NCBI RefSeq assembly: GCF_000152805.1
Contig: NZ_CH902578.1
Span: 2,923,029 to 2,987,028, forward strand
Length of the DNA: 64,000 bases
Direction of reading: 5' to 3'
From: Maritimibacter alkaliphilus HTCC2654
Lineage (GTDB): Bacteria; Pseudomonadota; Alphaproteobacteria; Rhodobacterales; Rhodobacteraceae
Shown here: piece after piece, positions 17,240-26,968 of the stretch
How positions within the stretch are numbered: the first letter of the stretch is position 1
How the letters are laid out: each line of letters starts with the position of its first letter
Position numbers and translations under genes: made by a program
Notes under the pieces: model-generated
What the model was told of the DNA's origin: nothing
The model's database searches: none
The model's input: only the letters and a program-made list of their open reading frames with translations

Positions 17240-18112
17240 TCACACGGCCTGTGCGCGGCGTCCGGTCCTGAGCAGGGTATACAGCCCCGTGGCCACGATC
17301 AGCGCACCGCCCAGAAGGGTGATGGCGTCGGGACGTTCGCCGAAGGCCAGATAGGCGATCACCAGCGCGACCAGAAGACGGGAATAGCGGAAGGGCGCGA
17401 CGACGCCGATTTCGCCCGACCGCATCGCGGTGGTCAGCGCGTTATAGGCCACGGTCCCGAACAGGGCGGCCACGACGATGGCCCCCCACGCGGCGGCGCT
17501 CGCCCCCTGAGGCAGGCGCGGATCGAAGGCCCATATGACAAGGCCCGCGACGGTCACCACGATGAATCCGAGCGTGCCCAATTGACGGCCCGAAACATGG
17601 GGCGGACTGGCACGGGTGGCGAGGTCGCGACCCGCGAAGCCCAGCATCCCGATCACCGGAAAGATGACCAGAGGATCGAACATCTCGGGTGTCGGGCGCA
17701 GAATCAGGATGACGCCCGCGAACCCGATCAGCATCGCAATCCAGCGGCGCGGCCCCACCTTTTCGGCGAACAGGAGTGCCGCGCCGAGCGTCACGACAAG
17801 CGGTGTGGCCTGAAGGATCACGGAGGTCAGCGAAAGCGACACGAAGGCGATGGACAGCGTGTAGAACAACCGCCCGATCAGTTCGATGCCCGACCGGATA
17901 AGGAGCCCGCGTGACAGGAAACTCTTCGGAAAGACCGCCTCGCCTGCGCGCAGTGACAGGATCGCGCAGATCGTCATGGCGATGAGGCCGAAGAAGGTAA
18001 AGGCCATGCCGCGCGGCACGTCCTGAAAGGCGAACTTCAGAAAGGCGTCCTCGCCCGCGAAGGCACACATGGACAGGACCATGAACAGCGCACCACGTGC
18101 ATTCGGGCTCAT
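17240..18112 (-). CDS. EamA/DMT-family transporter
   Basis: A 290-residue inner-membrane protein with about ten hydrophobic helices arranged as two EamA repeats. Each half ends in a conserved segment (LLFAEKVGPRRWIAMLIGFAG, then YLAFGERPDAITLLGGALIV). DMT carriers export metabolites, and the substrate cannot be inferred here. The start at 18112 (MSPNARGALF) places a membrane helix directly at the N-terminus. Confidence 0.88.
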   Translation of the reverse strand: MSPNARGALFMVLSMCAFAGEDAFLKFAFQDVPRGMAFTFFGLIAMTICAILSLRAGEAVFPKSFLSRGLLIRSGIELIGRLFYTLSIAFVSLSLTSVILQATPLVVTLGAALLFAEKVGPRRWIAMLIGFAGVILILRPTPEMFDPLVIFPVIGMLGFAGRDLATRASPPHVSGRQLGTLGFIVVTVAGLVIWAFDPRLPQGASAAAWGAIVVAALFGTVAYNALTTAMRSGEIGVVAPFRYSRLLVALVIAYLAFGERPDAITLLGGALIVATGLYTLLRTGRRAQAV

Positions 18113-18266
18113 GCCTGCGCCACCATGTGAAAGGTCGGGATCAAGATCATGCTCTCCGCTGTTCCTGCCTTCCACCTAGCGAAAGCCCGAGACCGATACC
18201 AGACCTGCCGGCTTCGAGCGCGCCAGCTGGCTTTCAACACAGAGAAATGCGTGAACCGGCCCGCGG

Positions 18267-18947
18267 TTATGCGCCGAGCCGTTCCAGAAGCGCCCGCGCG
18301 GCATCCTGTTCGGCCGCCCGTTTGGAATTGGCTTTTGCGCGGGCGGCTTCACCGTTTTCGAGTTGTGCCTCGATCGTGAATTCCGGCGCGTGGTCGGGCC
18401 CGTCGCGTGCGATCTCGACATAGGTCGGGGGCTGCATCTTGCGCGCCTGCGCCCATTCCTGAAGCGCGGTCTTGGCGTCGCGCGCGTCCTCTTCGACCGC
18501 GCCGATGCGGTCGCCCCAGAGCCGCACGATCATCTCGCGCGCGGCTTCGAAACCCGCATCGAGGTAGACCGCAGCGATCACCGCTTCCATCGCGTCGCCC
18601 AGCAGGGCCTGTTTGCGGCGGCCCCCCGACATCTGCTCGGACCGCCCGAGTTTCAGGACGGCCCCCAGTTCGACCTGTCGCGCGACGTCGGCGCAGGCTT
18701 CCTTGCGCACGAGCGCGTTGAACCTTGGGGCAAGCTGGCCCTCGCTCGCCTCCTTGTCGGCGGCGAGCATGGCTTCGGCCATGACGAGGCCGAGCACCCG
18801 GTCGCCCAGAAACTCCAGACGTTGATTGTCGGGCCGCGTATCCGACGAGATCGAGCCGTGTGTGAGCGCCCGGATCAGAAGTTCGGGGCGCTTGAAGTCG
18901 TGCCCGATCCGGTTGGCAAAGCCCTTCAGATCCGCCGACAGTTTCAT
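18267..18947 (-). CDS. rnc: Ribonuclease III
   Basis: A double-strand-specific endoribonuclease for rRNA and mRNA processing. It has 226 residues, the catalytic domain having the signature [17 protein letters not shown] near residues 42-58 and the C-terminal dsRNA-binding domain from about 155 ([17 protein letters not shown], then [17 protein letters not shown]). Its ATG overlaps the lepB stop by four bases. The frame stays open upstream through lepB, but the domain start fixes this ATG. Confidence 0.96.
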   Translation of the reverse strand: MKLSADLKGFANRIGHDFKRPELLIRALTHGSISSDTRPDNQRLEFLGDRVLGLVMAEAMLAADKEASEGQLAPRFNALVRKEACADVARQVELGAVLKLGRSEQMSGGRRKQALLGDAMEAVIAAVYLDAGFEAAREMIVRLWGDRIGAVEEDARDAKTALQEWAQARKMQPPTYVEIARDGPDHAPEFTIEAQLENGEAARAKANSKRAAEQDAARALLERLGA

Positions 18948-19723
18948 TCGATCTTCTTGAAGAACCGGTCGCCGCGCCATGTCCAGAAATAAAGCAGGCG
19001 CTTGCCCGAGGCCGAGAAGATCACGCGGTCCACGCGACCCAGCAGGTATTCTTCCGACACGAAGCCCACACCGTTGGCACGCTGGCTCACCCGGCTGTCG
19101 GTCGAGTTGTCGCGGTTGTCGCCCATGAAGAAATAGTGGCCTTCGGGCACCGTGAACACGTTGGTCGAATCGAGCCGTCCGTCGCCCACGTTCAGGATCG
19201 AGTGGGACACGCCGTTGGGTAGCGTTTCGACGTATTTCTCTTTGATACATTCGCCGCCCTGACCGACCGGGCCGTTGGAACACAGCGGGAAGGTGCCGAA
19301 GCGGCCCTGCGAACGATAGGTCTCGACAAAGGTGCCGTCCGGGACCTGCGTCGCCTCTTCGCCGTTGATCGAAAGCACGCCGTCCTGCACCTGAATCTTG
19401 TCGCCCGGCTTGCCGATCAGACGTTTCACGTAATCGGTGTTGAGCGTGGGGTGGCGGAACACGACCACATCGCCCCGTTCCGGTTCGGACCCGAGGATGC
19501 GGCCCGAGATCGGACACATGGCGAAGGGACACGAATACTGGGAATAGCCGTAGGCCATCTTGTTGACGAACAGGAAGTCGCCGATCAGCAGCGTGTCCTT
19601 CATCGAGCCGGTTGGAATCCAGAACGGCTGGAAGAACACTGAACGAAAGATGCCCGCGATCAGAAGCGCCCAGAAAACAGTTTTGACGGTTTCCATGATC
19701 CCGTCTTTTTTCTCTTTCGCCAT
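18944..19723 (-). CDS. lepB: Signal peptidase I
   Basis: A membrane-bound Ser-Lys protease that removes Sec and Tat signal peptides. It has 259 residues, with one N-terminal membrane helix (about 16-33), nucleophile S40 in PTGSMKDTL and general-base K100 in [15 protein letters not shown] and the C-terminal [13 protein letters not shown] are also typical. It is coupled to rnc. The lepB-rnc pair is standard in alphaproteobacteria. Confidence 0.97.
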   Translation of the reverse strand: MAKEKKDGIMETVKTVFWALLIAGIFRSVFFQPFWIPTGSMKDTLLIGDFLFVNKMAYGYSQYSCPFAMCPISGRILGSEPERGDVVVFRHPTLNTDYVKRLIGKPGDKIQVQDGVLSINGEEATQVPDGTFVETYRSQGRFGTFPLCSNGPVGQGGECIKEKYVETLPNGVSHSILNVGDGRLDSTNVFTVPEGHYFFMGDNRDNSTDSRVSQRANGVGFVSEEYLLGRVDRVIFSASGKRLLYFWTWRGDRFFKKIE

Positions 19724-19777
19724 CTGCCCCTGCCTCCGCTTGGTTCTGTCGCTACATGGGCGGGTGCGCCGAGCCTG

Positions 19778-20179
19778 TCAAGCAATCGGCCGGGCTTCGA
19801 TCAGGACAAAGGCCTGCGCCCATGGGTGGTCGTCGGTCAGCGTGACATGAACGATCGCTTCGTGCCCCTCGGGCGTCATGTCGCGCAGGCGTTCGGCGGC
19901 CCATCCTGTCAGATGCATGACGGGCTGTCCGGTGCGCAGGTTCGAGACCGCCATGTCTTTCCAGCTGATGCCCATGCGCAGGCCGGTGCCGAGTGCCTTG
20001 GAACAAGCCTCTTTCGCGGCCCAGCGTTTCGCGTAAGTCCCGGCCTCGTCCTTGCGGCGCGCGGCTTTGAACTGCTCGGTTTCGGTGAATACCCGGTCGC
20101 GGAAGCGGTCGCCGTGCCGTTCGAGCACGCCGGCGATCCGGTCGATATTCGCAAGATCGGTGCCGATACCCAGAATCAT
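19778..20179 (-). CDS. acpS: Holo-[acyl-carrier-protein] synthase
   Basis: Transfers 4'-phosphopantetheine from CoA to apo-ACP. It has 133 residues, with the Mg-binding Asp in [12 protein letters not shown] and the second motif [16 protein letters not shown], both complete. The start at 20179 gives the conserved MILGIGTDL. The frame stays open upstream to 20368, but that extension is out of family. It sits between lepB and a small membrane protein on the same strand. Confidence 0.95.
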   Translation of the reverse strand: MILGIGTDLANIDRIAGVLERHGDRFRDRVFTETEQFKAARRKDEAGTYAKRWAAKEACSKALGTGLRMGISWKDMAVSNLRTGQPVMHLTGWAAERLRDMTPEGHEAIVHVTLTDDHPWAQAFVLIEARPIA

Positions 20180-20181
20180 GG

Positions 20182-20574
20182 TCAGGCGGACTGCGGGGCA
20201 AGGCGCAGGCCAAGCCGGTTGAAGGCGAACTGGATGACGACAAGGGCCACTGCGCCGAGCGCCACGCGCGGTGCGCCCCCCAATTCCGCGAACAATTGGC
20301 CGCCCGTCGCGACGTTTCCAAGGCCGAACAACAGCAGGCTCACGCCGAACGAAAACGCGGTCATGCACAGGCTACCTTCCATTGCGGTGCGCCCTGCGGG
20401 GCGTGCTCCGTTCGTCTTGGCGAAGGCGTTCCCTTCGACGACGGCCGCGATCAGGGGCGGCAGGGCGATGGCGAACCCGGTCGCGCTGGGCATTCCGAGC
20501 AGTACTGGCAGGAAAAAGATGGCGACGGTGAACACCGTGAACAGGCCGGTGTAGCGCCCGATGTTGATGGTCAT
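20182..20574 (-). CDS. Small four-helix membrane protein (ABZJ_00895-like)
   Basis: A 130-residue hydrophobic protein with about four helices (residues 10-30, 35-52, 68-88 and 105-122) and a charged central loop. It resembles the ABZJ_00895 family of small membrane proteins, with no known function. Its stop lies two bases before the acpS start, so the two are probably co-transcribed. Confidence 0.6.
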   Translation of the reverse strand: MTINIGRYTGLFTVFTVAIFFLPVLLGMPSATGFAIALPPLIAAVVEGNAFAKTNGARPAGRTAMEGSLCMTAFSFGVSLLLFGLGNVATGGQLFAELGGAPRVALGAVALVVIQFAFNRLGLRLAPQSA

Positions 20575-20613
20575 GTCGCCGTGCCCTTCCCGCTCGCGTC
20601 TGCGCGGCAGACC

Positions 20614-20772
20614 CTATTGCGCGGGCGTCGTCAAGGCAATGCGGGAGGGGCGGGGAAGGTCGGCAAGCTGGCCGGGGGTCAACCCGGACAGGTCCGGGTG
20701 GTCATGCGGGTCGGCCGTCTGTGCGGTTCTGAGCGGCAGGGTGCGCAGGATGCGGGGAAGAATGCGGGTCAT
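20614..20772 (-). CDS. Small hypothetical protein, DUF1127-like
   Basis: A 52-residue basic protein preceded by AAAGGAC. The C-terminal part LSGLTPGQLADLPRPSR vaguely recalls the short Arg-rich DUF1127 tail. It is divergent from a LysR gene with only 87 bases between the start codons, so it is a plausible target of that regulator. It is unproven as a real gene. Confidence 0.45.
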   Translation of the reverse strand: MTRILPRILRTLPLRTAQTADPHDHPDLSGLTPGQLADLPRPSRIALTTPAQ

Positions 20773-20823
20773 GGTGTGTCCTTTCGTTTGAAAAGAGTGT
20801 GCCTGTATCCGGCGCATAAAAAT

Positions 20824-20843
20824 ATGGAGTTTCGCTGATCCAT
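20824..20843. promoter_or_regulatory. Candidate operator between the small ORF and the LysR gene
   Basis: The dyad ATGGA-N10-TCCAT lies in an AT-rich 87-base divergent interval, 16 bases before the LysR start codon. A LysR-type dimer commonly binds such spaced dyads and represses its own gene. This is an inference from position and symmetry only. Confidence 0.4.
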
Positions 20844-20859
20844 GTTTTAGAAAAACTGA

Positions 20860-21756
20860 ATGAAGGAACTGGATCGCGTCCACCTCTCGGGTCTGCGGGC
20901 CGTCGAAGCCGTATTGCGCTTGGGCACACTCGTGCAGGCCGCCGAAGAGCTTCGGGTTTCTGTCGGGGCGGTGAGTCAGCGGGTGGCCAAGGCCGAAGAC
21001 GCGCTGGGCGTAACCCTGTTCCTGCGGGGGCGTTCCGGCATGCTGCCGACCGCGCAGGGCAGGGCTATGGCCGGCCTGCTGACCACCGGCTTCGGTCAGC
21101 TTGCCGCCGCCGTGGGCGAGGCGACGCGCGATCATGGCACGACACTCGTCGTGTCGGTCGCGCCGATCTTCGCGGCACGTTGGCTGATCTGGCGTTTGCC
21201 GCGCTTCTCCGCGCGGCATCCTGAAATCCGGGTGCGCATCGACAGCGTCGAGGGACTGGTCGATCCGAATACCTCTGACGTTGACCTGTGTCTCAGGGTC
21301 GGCACGGGGCCTTATCCCGATCTCAGGGCCGAACGCCTGTTCTCGCATCGCGCCATGCCGGTCTGTGCGCCGGAGATGGCAGAGCGGCTCAAGTCGCCCG
21401 CCGATCTCGCGCATGTTCCGATCATTCGCGACACGAACTCGACCCTGCCATGGTCGGTCTGGCTGGAACCCGAAGGGCTGGATGAAAGCATTCTCGGACC
21501 GGGGCCGGAGTTTTCGGACGGAAGCCTGTGCTTCGACGCCGCGATGGGTGGGGCAGGGGTCTTTCTGGCGTGGGAGACGCTGGACCTGAAGGCCATGGCC
21601 GACGGCCGGGTGGTCGCGCCGTTCCCACGGCTACAGGAAACGGGCCGATCCTACTGGCTCGTATCGGCGCGTGACCGCAGCCCGGGCGCCGCGCATCGGT
21701 ATTTCGTGCGCTGGATGAAGGAAGAGCTGGCAGCGGACGGGATCGAGCTTGCGTAG
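20860..21756 (+). CDS. LysR-family transcriptional regulator (GcvA-like)
   Basis: A 298-residue DNA-binding regulator. The N-terminal winged helix-turn-helix spans about residues 5-65 (GLRAVEAVLRLGTLVQAAEEL, then SVGAVSQRVAKAEDALGVTLF), followed by a periplasmic-binding-protein-like effector domain to the end. The DVDLCLRVG and CAPEMAERL segments are typical of the GcvA subgroup. It probably controls the divergent 52-residue gene and itself. Confidence 0.88.
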   Translation: MKELDRVHLSGLRAVEAVLRLGTLVQAAEELRVSVGAVSQRVAKAEDALGVTLFLRGRSGMLPTAQGRAMAGLLTTGFGQLAAAVGEATRDHGTTLVVSVAPIFAARWLIWRLPRFSARHPEIRVRIDSVEGLVDPNTSDVDLCLRVGTGPYPDLRAERLFSHRAMPVCAPEMAERLKSPADLAHVPIIRDTNSTLPWSVWLEPEGLDESILGPGPEFSDGSLCFDAAMGGAGVFLAWETLDLKAMADGRVVAPFPRLQETGRSYWLVSARDRSPGAAHRYFVRWMKEELAADGIELA

Positions 21757-21792
21757 GCCGGATGGCCAAAATCGTCGTTCACCTTCGGGCCG

Positions 21793-22245
21793 TCAGTCGC
21801 CCAGCTCCAGCCGGGGGGAAATCGCCCCGGTCGCCTGATTGAGCGAGAACTTCAGCATCGCCCCGACAGGCTCGACCGCGTTCGTCATGGCGAACACCCG
21901 GACCGGGACCGTGAACATCAGGCCGACGGAAGGGTCGTAAGCCGCTTCGAGGCGGTCGAAATCTATCCCCGCGAACCCGCTCGTGGCGGGAAAAGTCAGG
22001 ACGCGACATTGCCGTTCGCCAAGTTCGCCGTAGGGCGGCGAAAGGACCAACAAGAAGAAACCGCCGAAGGCCGGTTCGCCCACGTCCAGCTTGGCAATGC
22101 GCACAGACCCGTTCGAAAAGGTCCGGCTGTTATCCTCCCACGGCTCGGCCAGGTTCCAGGCCGAGGCCTGCCAATCGCACGCGATGACATCCTGTGCTGC
22201 GGCGGGCGCGGCGAGGACCGCCAAAGCGGCGAGCGCGCGGATCAT
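21793..22245 (-). CDS. Conserved hypothetical secreted protein
   Basis: A 150-residue protein with a signal peptide at about residues 1-18 ([18 protein letters not shown]). The mature part has two Cys (ACDWQ and RQCRVL) that may form a disulfide and no catalytic motif that I recognise. Its start overlaps the pdxJ stop by four bases, so it is co-translated with the pyridoxal-phosphate synthase gene, but no functional link is evident. Confidence 0.7.
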   Translation of the reverse strand: MIRALAALAVLAAPAAAQDVIACDWQASAWNLAEPWEDNSRTFSNGSVRIAKLDVGEPAFGGFFLLVLSPPYGELGERQCRVLTFPATSGFAGIDFDRLEAAYDPSVGLMFTVPVRVFAMTNAVEPVGAMLKFSLNQATGAISPRLELGD

Positions 22246-22985
22246 GCCCGTGCCTCGTCCATCAGCCGCCGCATTTCGGCGATGCTGGCTTCGAGGCCGA
22301 GGAAGATCGCCTCTCCGATCAGGAAATGCCCGATGTTGAGTTCCCGCACTTCCGGGAAAGCCGCGACCGGACCCACGGTTTCATAGGTCAGCCCGTGGCC
22401 CGCGTGCACCTCGAGCCCGAGGGAATGCGCGAAGGCCGCCATGTCGCGCAGGCGTTCGAGTTCGGCGTCGCGTTCGCTGAATTTGCCCTCGTAGTGGAAA
22501 TCGCAATAGGCGCCCGTGTGCAGCTCGACCACAGCGGCCCCGATCCGGTGCGCGGCCTCGATCTGGGCGCGGTCCGCGGCGATGAAGATCGACACGCGGC
22601 AGCCCGCGTCGGCCAGCGGCGCGATGAAATGGGCAAGGCGGTTTTCGTCCTTCGCCACCTCCAGCCCGCCTTCTGTGGTCCGCTCCTCGCGCTTTTCCGG
22701 CACGATGCAGACCGCGTGCGGCTTGTGGCGCAGCGCGATGGCCTGCATCTCGTCCGTCGCGGCCATCTCGAAGTTGAGCGGCACGGTCAGTTCCGCGGCA
22801 AGCCGCTCGATGTCGCCGTCCCCGATGTGACGACGATCCTCACGCAAATGCGCGGTGATGCCGTCGGCGCCCGCCGCTTCGGCCAGCTTCGCAGCCCGCA
22901 CCGGATCGGGATAGGCCGAACCGCGCGCGTTGCGCACCGTGGCCACGTGGTCGATGTTCACACCGAGGCGAAGTTTACCGCTCAT
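22242..22985 (-). CDS. pdxJ: Pyridoxine 5'-phosphate synthase PdxJ
   Basis: Condenses 1-deoxy-xylulose 5-phosphate with 3-amino-2-oxopropyl phosphate to make pyridoxine 5'-phosphate. It has 247 residues with an intact TIM-barrel family pattern: [47 protein letters not shown] and HAGHGLTYE. It overlaps the DUF2062 gene upstream (22982) and the secreted-protein gene downstream, each by four bases. Confidence 0.96.
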   Translation of the reverse strand: MSGKLRLGVNIDHVATVRNARGSAYPDPVRAAKLAEAAGADGITAHLREDRRHIGDGDIERLAAELTVPLNFEMAATDEMQAIALRHKPHAVCIVPEKREERTTEGGLEVAKDENRLAHFIAPLADAGCRVSIFIAADRAQIEAAHRIGAAVVELHTGAYCDFHYEGKFSERDAELERLRDMAAFAHSLGLEVHAGHGLTYETVGPVAAFPEVRELNIGHFLIGEAIFLGLEASIAEMRRLMDEARA

Positions 22986-23623
22986 GTCTCGCCTTCCTTC
23001 GCATGGGTCCGCTCGGCCATGCGTTTTTCATACCGTTTGCGCAACTGTTTCACGCGCCGCTTTTGATACGCCGTGATGATGGGGCGGGACAAGCCGAAGG
23101 CGATCATCGCCGCACCAAGCCCCGGAAGGATGCCTCCGACCAGATAGGGCAGAAACACCCGGTCCAGAAACAGGGCGAGGCCGGCCCATTCCGCGGTCTC
23201 GTGGGTGAAGATCGCGGTTATGTTGTGCCAGATGTCATGGCTCGCACGGGCGAAGGCGTCGACGATGTATGTCAGGTTCGTGTCCCGTGACGGCAGTCCG
23301 AGGAACCGGTTGCCGAGCCGCAGGCTGATACTCGCGATAAAGGGAAAGGTGATCGGATTGCCGACGAAAGTGGCCAGCACCGCGGCCAGAAGGTTTCCGC
23401 GCACCACCCATGCGATCAGCGCCGCCGTCACGAAATGCAGACCGAAGAGCGGCGAAAAGCTGACGAAGACACCCGCCGCGATCCCGCGCGCGATCCGGTC
23501 GGCGGGGTCCGGCAGGCGACGCAGGCGGTAGATGACGTAGCGGGTGGCGCGATACCAACCGCCACGGGGGTAGAAGAACTCGGTGAACGCGCGCATGTAG
23601 GAGCGCGGCTTGCGCTTGAACAT
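22982..23623 (-). CDS. DUF2062 membrane protein
   Basis: A 213-residue inner-membrane protein of the DUF2062 family. [22 protein letters not shown] and [19 protein letters not shown] match the family, with about three membrane helices and a strongly basic C-terminal tail. Function unknown. It starts 17 bases after the rsh stop and is coupled to pdxJ, so rsh, DUF2062, pdxJ and the secreted protein form one leftward unit. Confidence 0.85.
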   Translation of the reverse strand: MFKRKPRSYMRAFTEFFYPRGGWYRATRYVIYRLRRLPDPADRIARGIAAGVFVSFSPLFGLHFVTAALIAWVVRGNLLAAVLATFVGNPITFPFIASISLRLGNRFLGLPSRDTNLTYIVDAFARASHDIWHNITAIFTHETAEWAGLALFLDRVFLPYLVGGILPGLGAAMIAFGLSRPIITAYQKRRVKQLRKRYEKRMAERTHAKEGET

Positions 23624-23640
23624 GGCTCGGCCCCCTTTCC

Positions 23641-25764
23641 CTATGGTGCGCGGCTCAGGTCCCGATGCCTTCGGATTTCCGCCACGTCCGTTTCTGCCTC
23701 GAGCACCAGCATAACAGCATGAAGGTGTTCGATGTCCCTCAGATCCACGTCGATCAGAAGCCGATAGTAGTCCGGTTTCCGGTCGACGAAGGTCATGTTT
23801 GAGATATTGGCCTTCTGCTCGCCGATCAATGTGCAGATTCGTCCCAAAACGCCCGGACCGTTCGCGATCACGACATTGAGTGTGACCGTATGGATCGCCG
23901 GGTGCTGGCCGGAATGCCAATGGACGTCCACCCAACGCGAACTGTCGCCGTCGAGCGCCTCAAGCGCGCGGCAGTCGATCGAATGGACCATCATGCTCTT
24001 GCCGCGATAGGTGATGCCGACGATCCGTTCGCCCGGCACCGGCTGACAGCATTGCGCGATCTGAAAGCTCTGATCCGGTTCCAGACCGATGACGGCGCGG
24101 GCCGCGTCGATCTCGCTCCCCGTGTCGACCGCGTTCGGATACAAGATCGCGACCACGTCGCGCGCGGCGAGGTCGGCGGAGCCGAGGCGGGCCAACAGGT
24201 CTTCCGGCCCGCCGAGGCTGAGTTGCTTCGCCGCCGTCGCCAGCGCCTTGTCCGTGGCCTTGCGCCCGACATGGTCGAAAGCGACGCGGGCCAGTTCGCG
24301 CCCGAGCCGGATGAACCTTTCGCGGTCCTCTTCGCGCAACCGCCGGCGGATGGCGGACTTGGCGCGCCCCGTCACGACGATGTCGAGCCATGTGGCCTGT
24401 GGCGACTGCCCTTCGGCGGTGATGATTTCGACCGATTGGCCGTTCTTGATCCGGGTCCAGAGCGGCACGCGGATGTTGTCGACGCGGGCACCGACGCAGC
24501 TATCCCCGATCCGTGTGTGGATCGCATAGGCGAAATCCAACGGCGTCGCCCCGCGCGGCAGTTTCACGACCTCGCCCTTGGGCGTGAAGCAGAACACCTG
24601 GTCCTGATACATCTCGAGTTTGACGTTCTCGAGAAACTCGTCGTGATCCTCGGCGTTCTCGAACCGCTCGGTCAGCGAGGCGATCCACTTGGCGGGGTCG
24701 ACGGCGAACGGGTTTTCGGCTCGCACACCGTCCTTGTAGGACCAGTGCGCCGCGACGCCCGCTTCGGCCACGTCGTGCATCTGCCGGGTGCGGATCTGGA
24801 TTTCGACCCGTTTTCCGTCACGCCCCGACACCGTGGTATGGATCGAGCGGTAGCCGTTGGATTTCGGCTGGCTGATGTAATCCTTGAACCGCCCCGGCAC
24901 GGCGCGCCAGCGTTGGTGCATCGCGCCCAGCACGGCGTAGCAATCCGCCTCGCTGTCGGTGATGACGCGGAAGCCGTAGGTGTCGGACAGACGCGAGAAG
25001 GACTGATCCTTTTCCTGCATCTTGCGCCAAATCGAATAGGGTTTCTTGGCGCGGCCAAAGACTTCGGCCTCGATCCCGACACGGTCGAGTTCCTTGCGGA
25101 TGTCCTTGGTGATCTTGTTGATGACGTCGCCCGATTCCTTTTGCAGGTGGACGAAGCGCCGGATGATCGACGCGCGGGCATCCGGGTTCAGGACGTGAAA
25201 GGCGAGGTCTTCCAACTCCTCGCGCATCCACTGCATACCCATCCGGCCCGCGAGCGGCGCGAAGATATCCATCGTTTCGCGCGACTTCTGCACCTGCTTT
25301 TCGATCCGCATGGCGCGGATCGTGCGCATGTTGTGCAGCCGGTCGGCGAGTTTGACGAGAATCACCCGCAGATCCTTGGACATCGCCATGAACAGCTTGC
25401 GGAAGTTCTCGGCCTGCTTTGTCTCGGTCGAGGACAGCTGGAGATTGGTCAGCTTGGTGACGCCATCGACGAGTTCGGCCACGTCGGGTCCGAACCGCTC
25501 CGAAACCTCGGAATAGGTCGATCCGGTGTCTTCGATGGTGTCGTGAAGCAGCGCGGTGATGATGGTCGCATCGTCGAGTTGCTGCTCGGCGAGGATATGC
25601 GCGACGGCGATCGGATGCGTGAAATACGGCTCGCCCGAATGGCGGTACTGCCCCTCATGCATGCGCCGCCCGTAATCGAAGGCGGCGCGAATGAGGTCCG
25701 AATTGCTTTTCGGGTTATAGGCGCGGACCTGCGCGACAAGCTCTTCAGGATTCAGCTCGGTCAT
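23641..25764 (-). CDS. rsh: Bifunctional (p)ppGpp synthetase/hydrolase (RelA/SpoT homologue)
   Basis: Makes and degrades the stringent-response alarmone (p)ppGpp. It has 707 residues in the standard order: HD hydrolase near 45-150 with ALLHDTIEDT, synthetase near 240-350 with KPYSIWRKM and GYRSIHTTV, TGS near 385-445 with GEVVKLPRGATPLDFAY, a helical region and a C-terminal ACT domain. Both catalytic domains look intact, so it should be bifunctional, the sole long RSH typical of alphaproteobacteria. rpoZ lies just upstream. Confidence 0.96.
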   Translation of the reverse strand: MTELNPEELVAQVRAYNPKSNSDLIRAAFDYGRRMHEGQYRHSGEPYFTHPIAVAHILAEQQLDDATIITALLHDTIEDTGSTYSEVSERFGPDVAELVDGVTKLTNLQLSSTETKQAENFRKLFMAMSKDLRVILVKLADRLHNMRTIRAMRIEKQVQKSRETMDIFAPLAGRMGMQWMREELEDLAFHVLNPDARASIIRRFVHLQKESGDVINKITKDIRKELDRVGIEAEVFGRAKKPYSIWRKMQEKDQSFSRLSDTYGFRVITDSEADCYAVLGAMHQRWRAVPGRFKDYISQPKSNGYRSIHTTVSGRDGKRVEIQIRTRQMHDVAEAGVAAHWSYKDGVRAENPFAVDPAKWIASLTERFENAEDHDEFLENVKLEMYQDQVFCFTPKGEVVKLPRGATPLDFAYAIHTRIGDSCVGARVDNIRVPLWTRIKNGQSVEIITAEGQSPQATWLDIVVTGRAKSAIRRRLREEDRERFIRLGRELARVAFDHVGRKATDKALATAAKQLSLGGPEDLLARLGSADLAARDVVAILYPNAVDTGSEIDAARAVIGLEPDQSFQIAQCCQPVPGERIVGITYRGKSMMVHSIDCRALEALDGDSSRWVDVHWHSGQHPAIHTVTLNVVIANGPGVLGRICTLIGEQKANISNMTFVDRKPDYYRLLIDVDLRDIEHLHAVMLVLEAETDVAEIRRHRDLSRAP

Positions 25765-25782
25765 GCAGGTGCGGTCTCAGGG

Positions 25783-26139
25783 TCAGCCTTGGCCCTGGGC
25801 CTCCATGAGCGCACGAAGAAGTTTTTCGTCCGTCATGTCGTCGTCGTCCGGCTTGTCCGGCGTTTCCTGACCCATGAGAAGCGCCATCTGGTCGTCCTCG
25901 GGCTCGTCCACTTCGATCTGGGTCTGGTTCGACTCGATCATCCGTTCGGTCAGCTCGTCCGCCGTCTGGGTCTCTTCCGCGATCTCGCGCAGGGCCACGA
26001 CCGGGTTCTTGTCGTTGTCGCGATCCACGGTGAGGGCACCGCCGGACGAAATCTCGCGCGCCCGATGGGCGGCAAGCATCACCAGGTCGAACCGGTTCGG
26101 GACTTTGTCAACGCAATCTTCAACCGTCACGCGGGCCAT
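25783..26139 (-). CDS. rpoZ: RNA polymerase omega subunit
   Basis: Assembly subunit of RNA polymerase that also forms part of one ppGpp site. It has 118 residues. [29 protein letters not shown] and the [12 protein letters not shown] helix are diagnostic. The acidic C-terminal tail of about 50 residues is long, as in other Rhodobacterales. It precedes rsh by 18 bases, the usual rpoZ-rsh (spoT) pairing. Confidence 0.96.
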   Translation of the reverse strand: MARVTVEDCVDKVPNRFDLVMLAAHRAREISSGGALTVDRDNDKNPVVALREIAEETQTADELTERMIESNQTQIEVDEPEDDQMALLMGQETPDKPDDDDMTDEKLLRALMEAQGQG

Positions 26140-26274
26140 AGAAGGACTCCATTCAATTCGCGGATGTGAAGGGGCTATTTAGGCGCGAAAGGGCCTGAGC
26201 ACAAGCACAATCGGCAGGTTTCTGCCCTGAAACAAAGGCTCCGGCGAAACGTCTTTGCGCGGCGCCCGGTCGGG

Positions 26275-26868
26275 TCAAGGATCAAGAGGACGAACCGGGG
26301 ACACTAGGTCGTCGGGCAGCGCGTCCAGCATTTCGCGGATCGTGCGATCCAGCAGCGGATGCCGCCAGTCCGGTGCGATGTCGGCGGCGGGGACGAGAAC
26401 GAAGGCCCTGTCCTGCAACCGCGGATGGGGCAGGATGAGCTCTTCGGGTGTCGCGGATTTTTGCTTGTCGAACGGGAGGTTGACCCATTCACGAAGCGTG
26501 GGCTGGTCAGGCAGGATCATTTGGTCCAAGGTGAGAAGATCAAGGTCGAGCGTTCGGTTTGTCCACCGCTCACGGCGTATTCTGTCAAAGGACGTCTCGA
26601 TCTTGTGAAGACGGGCAAGGATCATCGCCGGGTCCAGGGGCGTAGAAACCTCGACCACGGCGTTGACGACATCGGGCTCGGCCCCTTTGGGGACGAAAGG
26701 AGAGACGTAAAGACGGCTGCGGGCGAGGATTTCGAACGGCCCGTCGTCGAGCGAGGAAATGGCAGCTTGAATGGTTTCCACCGGGCCACCTGCCGGTGAC
26801 GTTGCGTTACTGCCAAGGGAGATCAGTGCTTTACCTAGACGTAAACTTTCACCATATGGTTGCGTCAT
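26275..26868 (-). CDS. folK: 6-hydroxymethyl-dihydropterin pyrophosphokinase
   Basis: Transfers pyrophosphate from ATP to hydroxymethyl-dihydropterin in folate synthesis. It has 197 residues. SLGSN near the N-terminus, RERWTNRTLDLDLLTLD (the Mg-binding DLD) and LPHPRLQDRAFVLVP are the HPPK signatures. The start at 26868 is divergent from the NYN gene, with 100 bases between the two starts. The 135 bases between folK and rpoZ hold nothing recognisable. Confidence 0.94.
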   Translation of the reverse strand: MTQPYGESLRLGKALISLGSNATSPAGGPVETIQAAISSLDDGPFEILARSRLYVSPFVPKGAEPDVVNAVVEVSTPLDPAMILARLHKIETSFDRIRRERWTNRTLDLDLLTLDQMILPDQPTLREWVNLPFDKQKSATPEELILPHPRLQDRAFVLVPAADIAPDWRHPLLDRTIREMLDALPDDLVSPVRPLDP

Positions 26869-26968
26869 CGCGCTTTATCCCTATCTTGACGCGGATTCGC
26901 CGCCGCCCAATTTTTTCGCACTTACCACTCACGGCACTGACGGCGAACAGAATTCGGAAGGATGGATT

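Noticed and set aside
18267-19532. 421-residue version of RNase III starting within lepB
   Set aside because: The N-terminal 195 residues are the out-of-frame shadow of lepB. The ATG at 18947 begins the family domain and overlaps the lepB stop.
23890-26169. 759-codon rightward open frame opposite rsh and rpoZ
   Set aside because: No recognisable motif, His/Asp/Arg-rich composition typical of antisense frames in GC-rich genes, and rsh and rpoZ are unmistakable.
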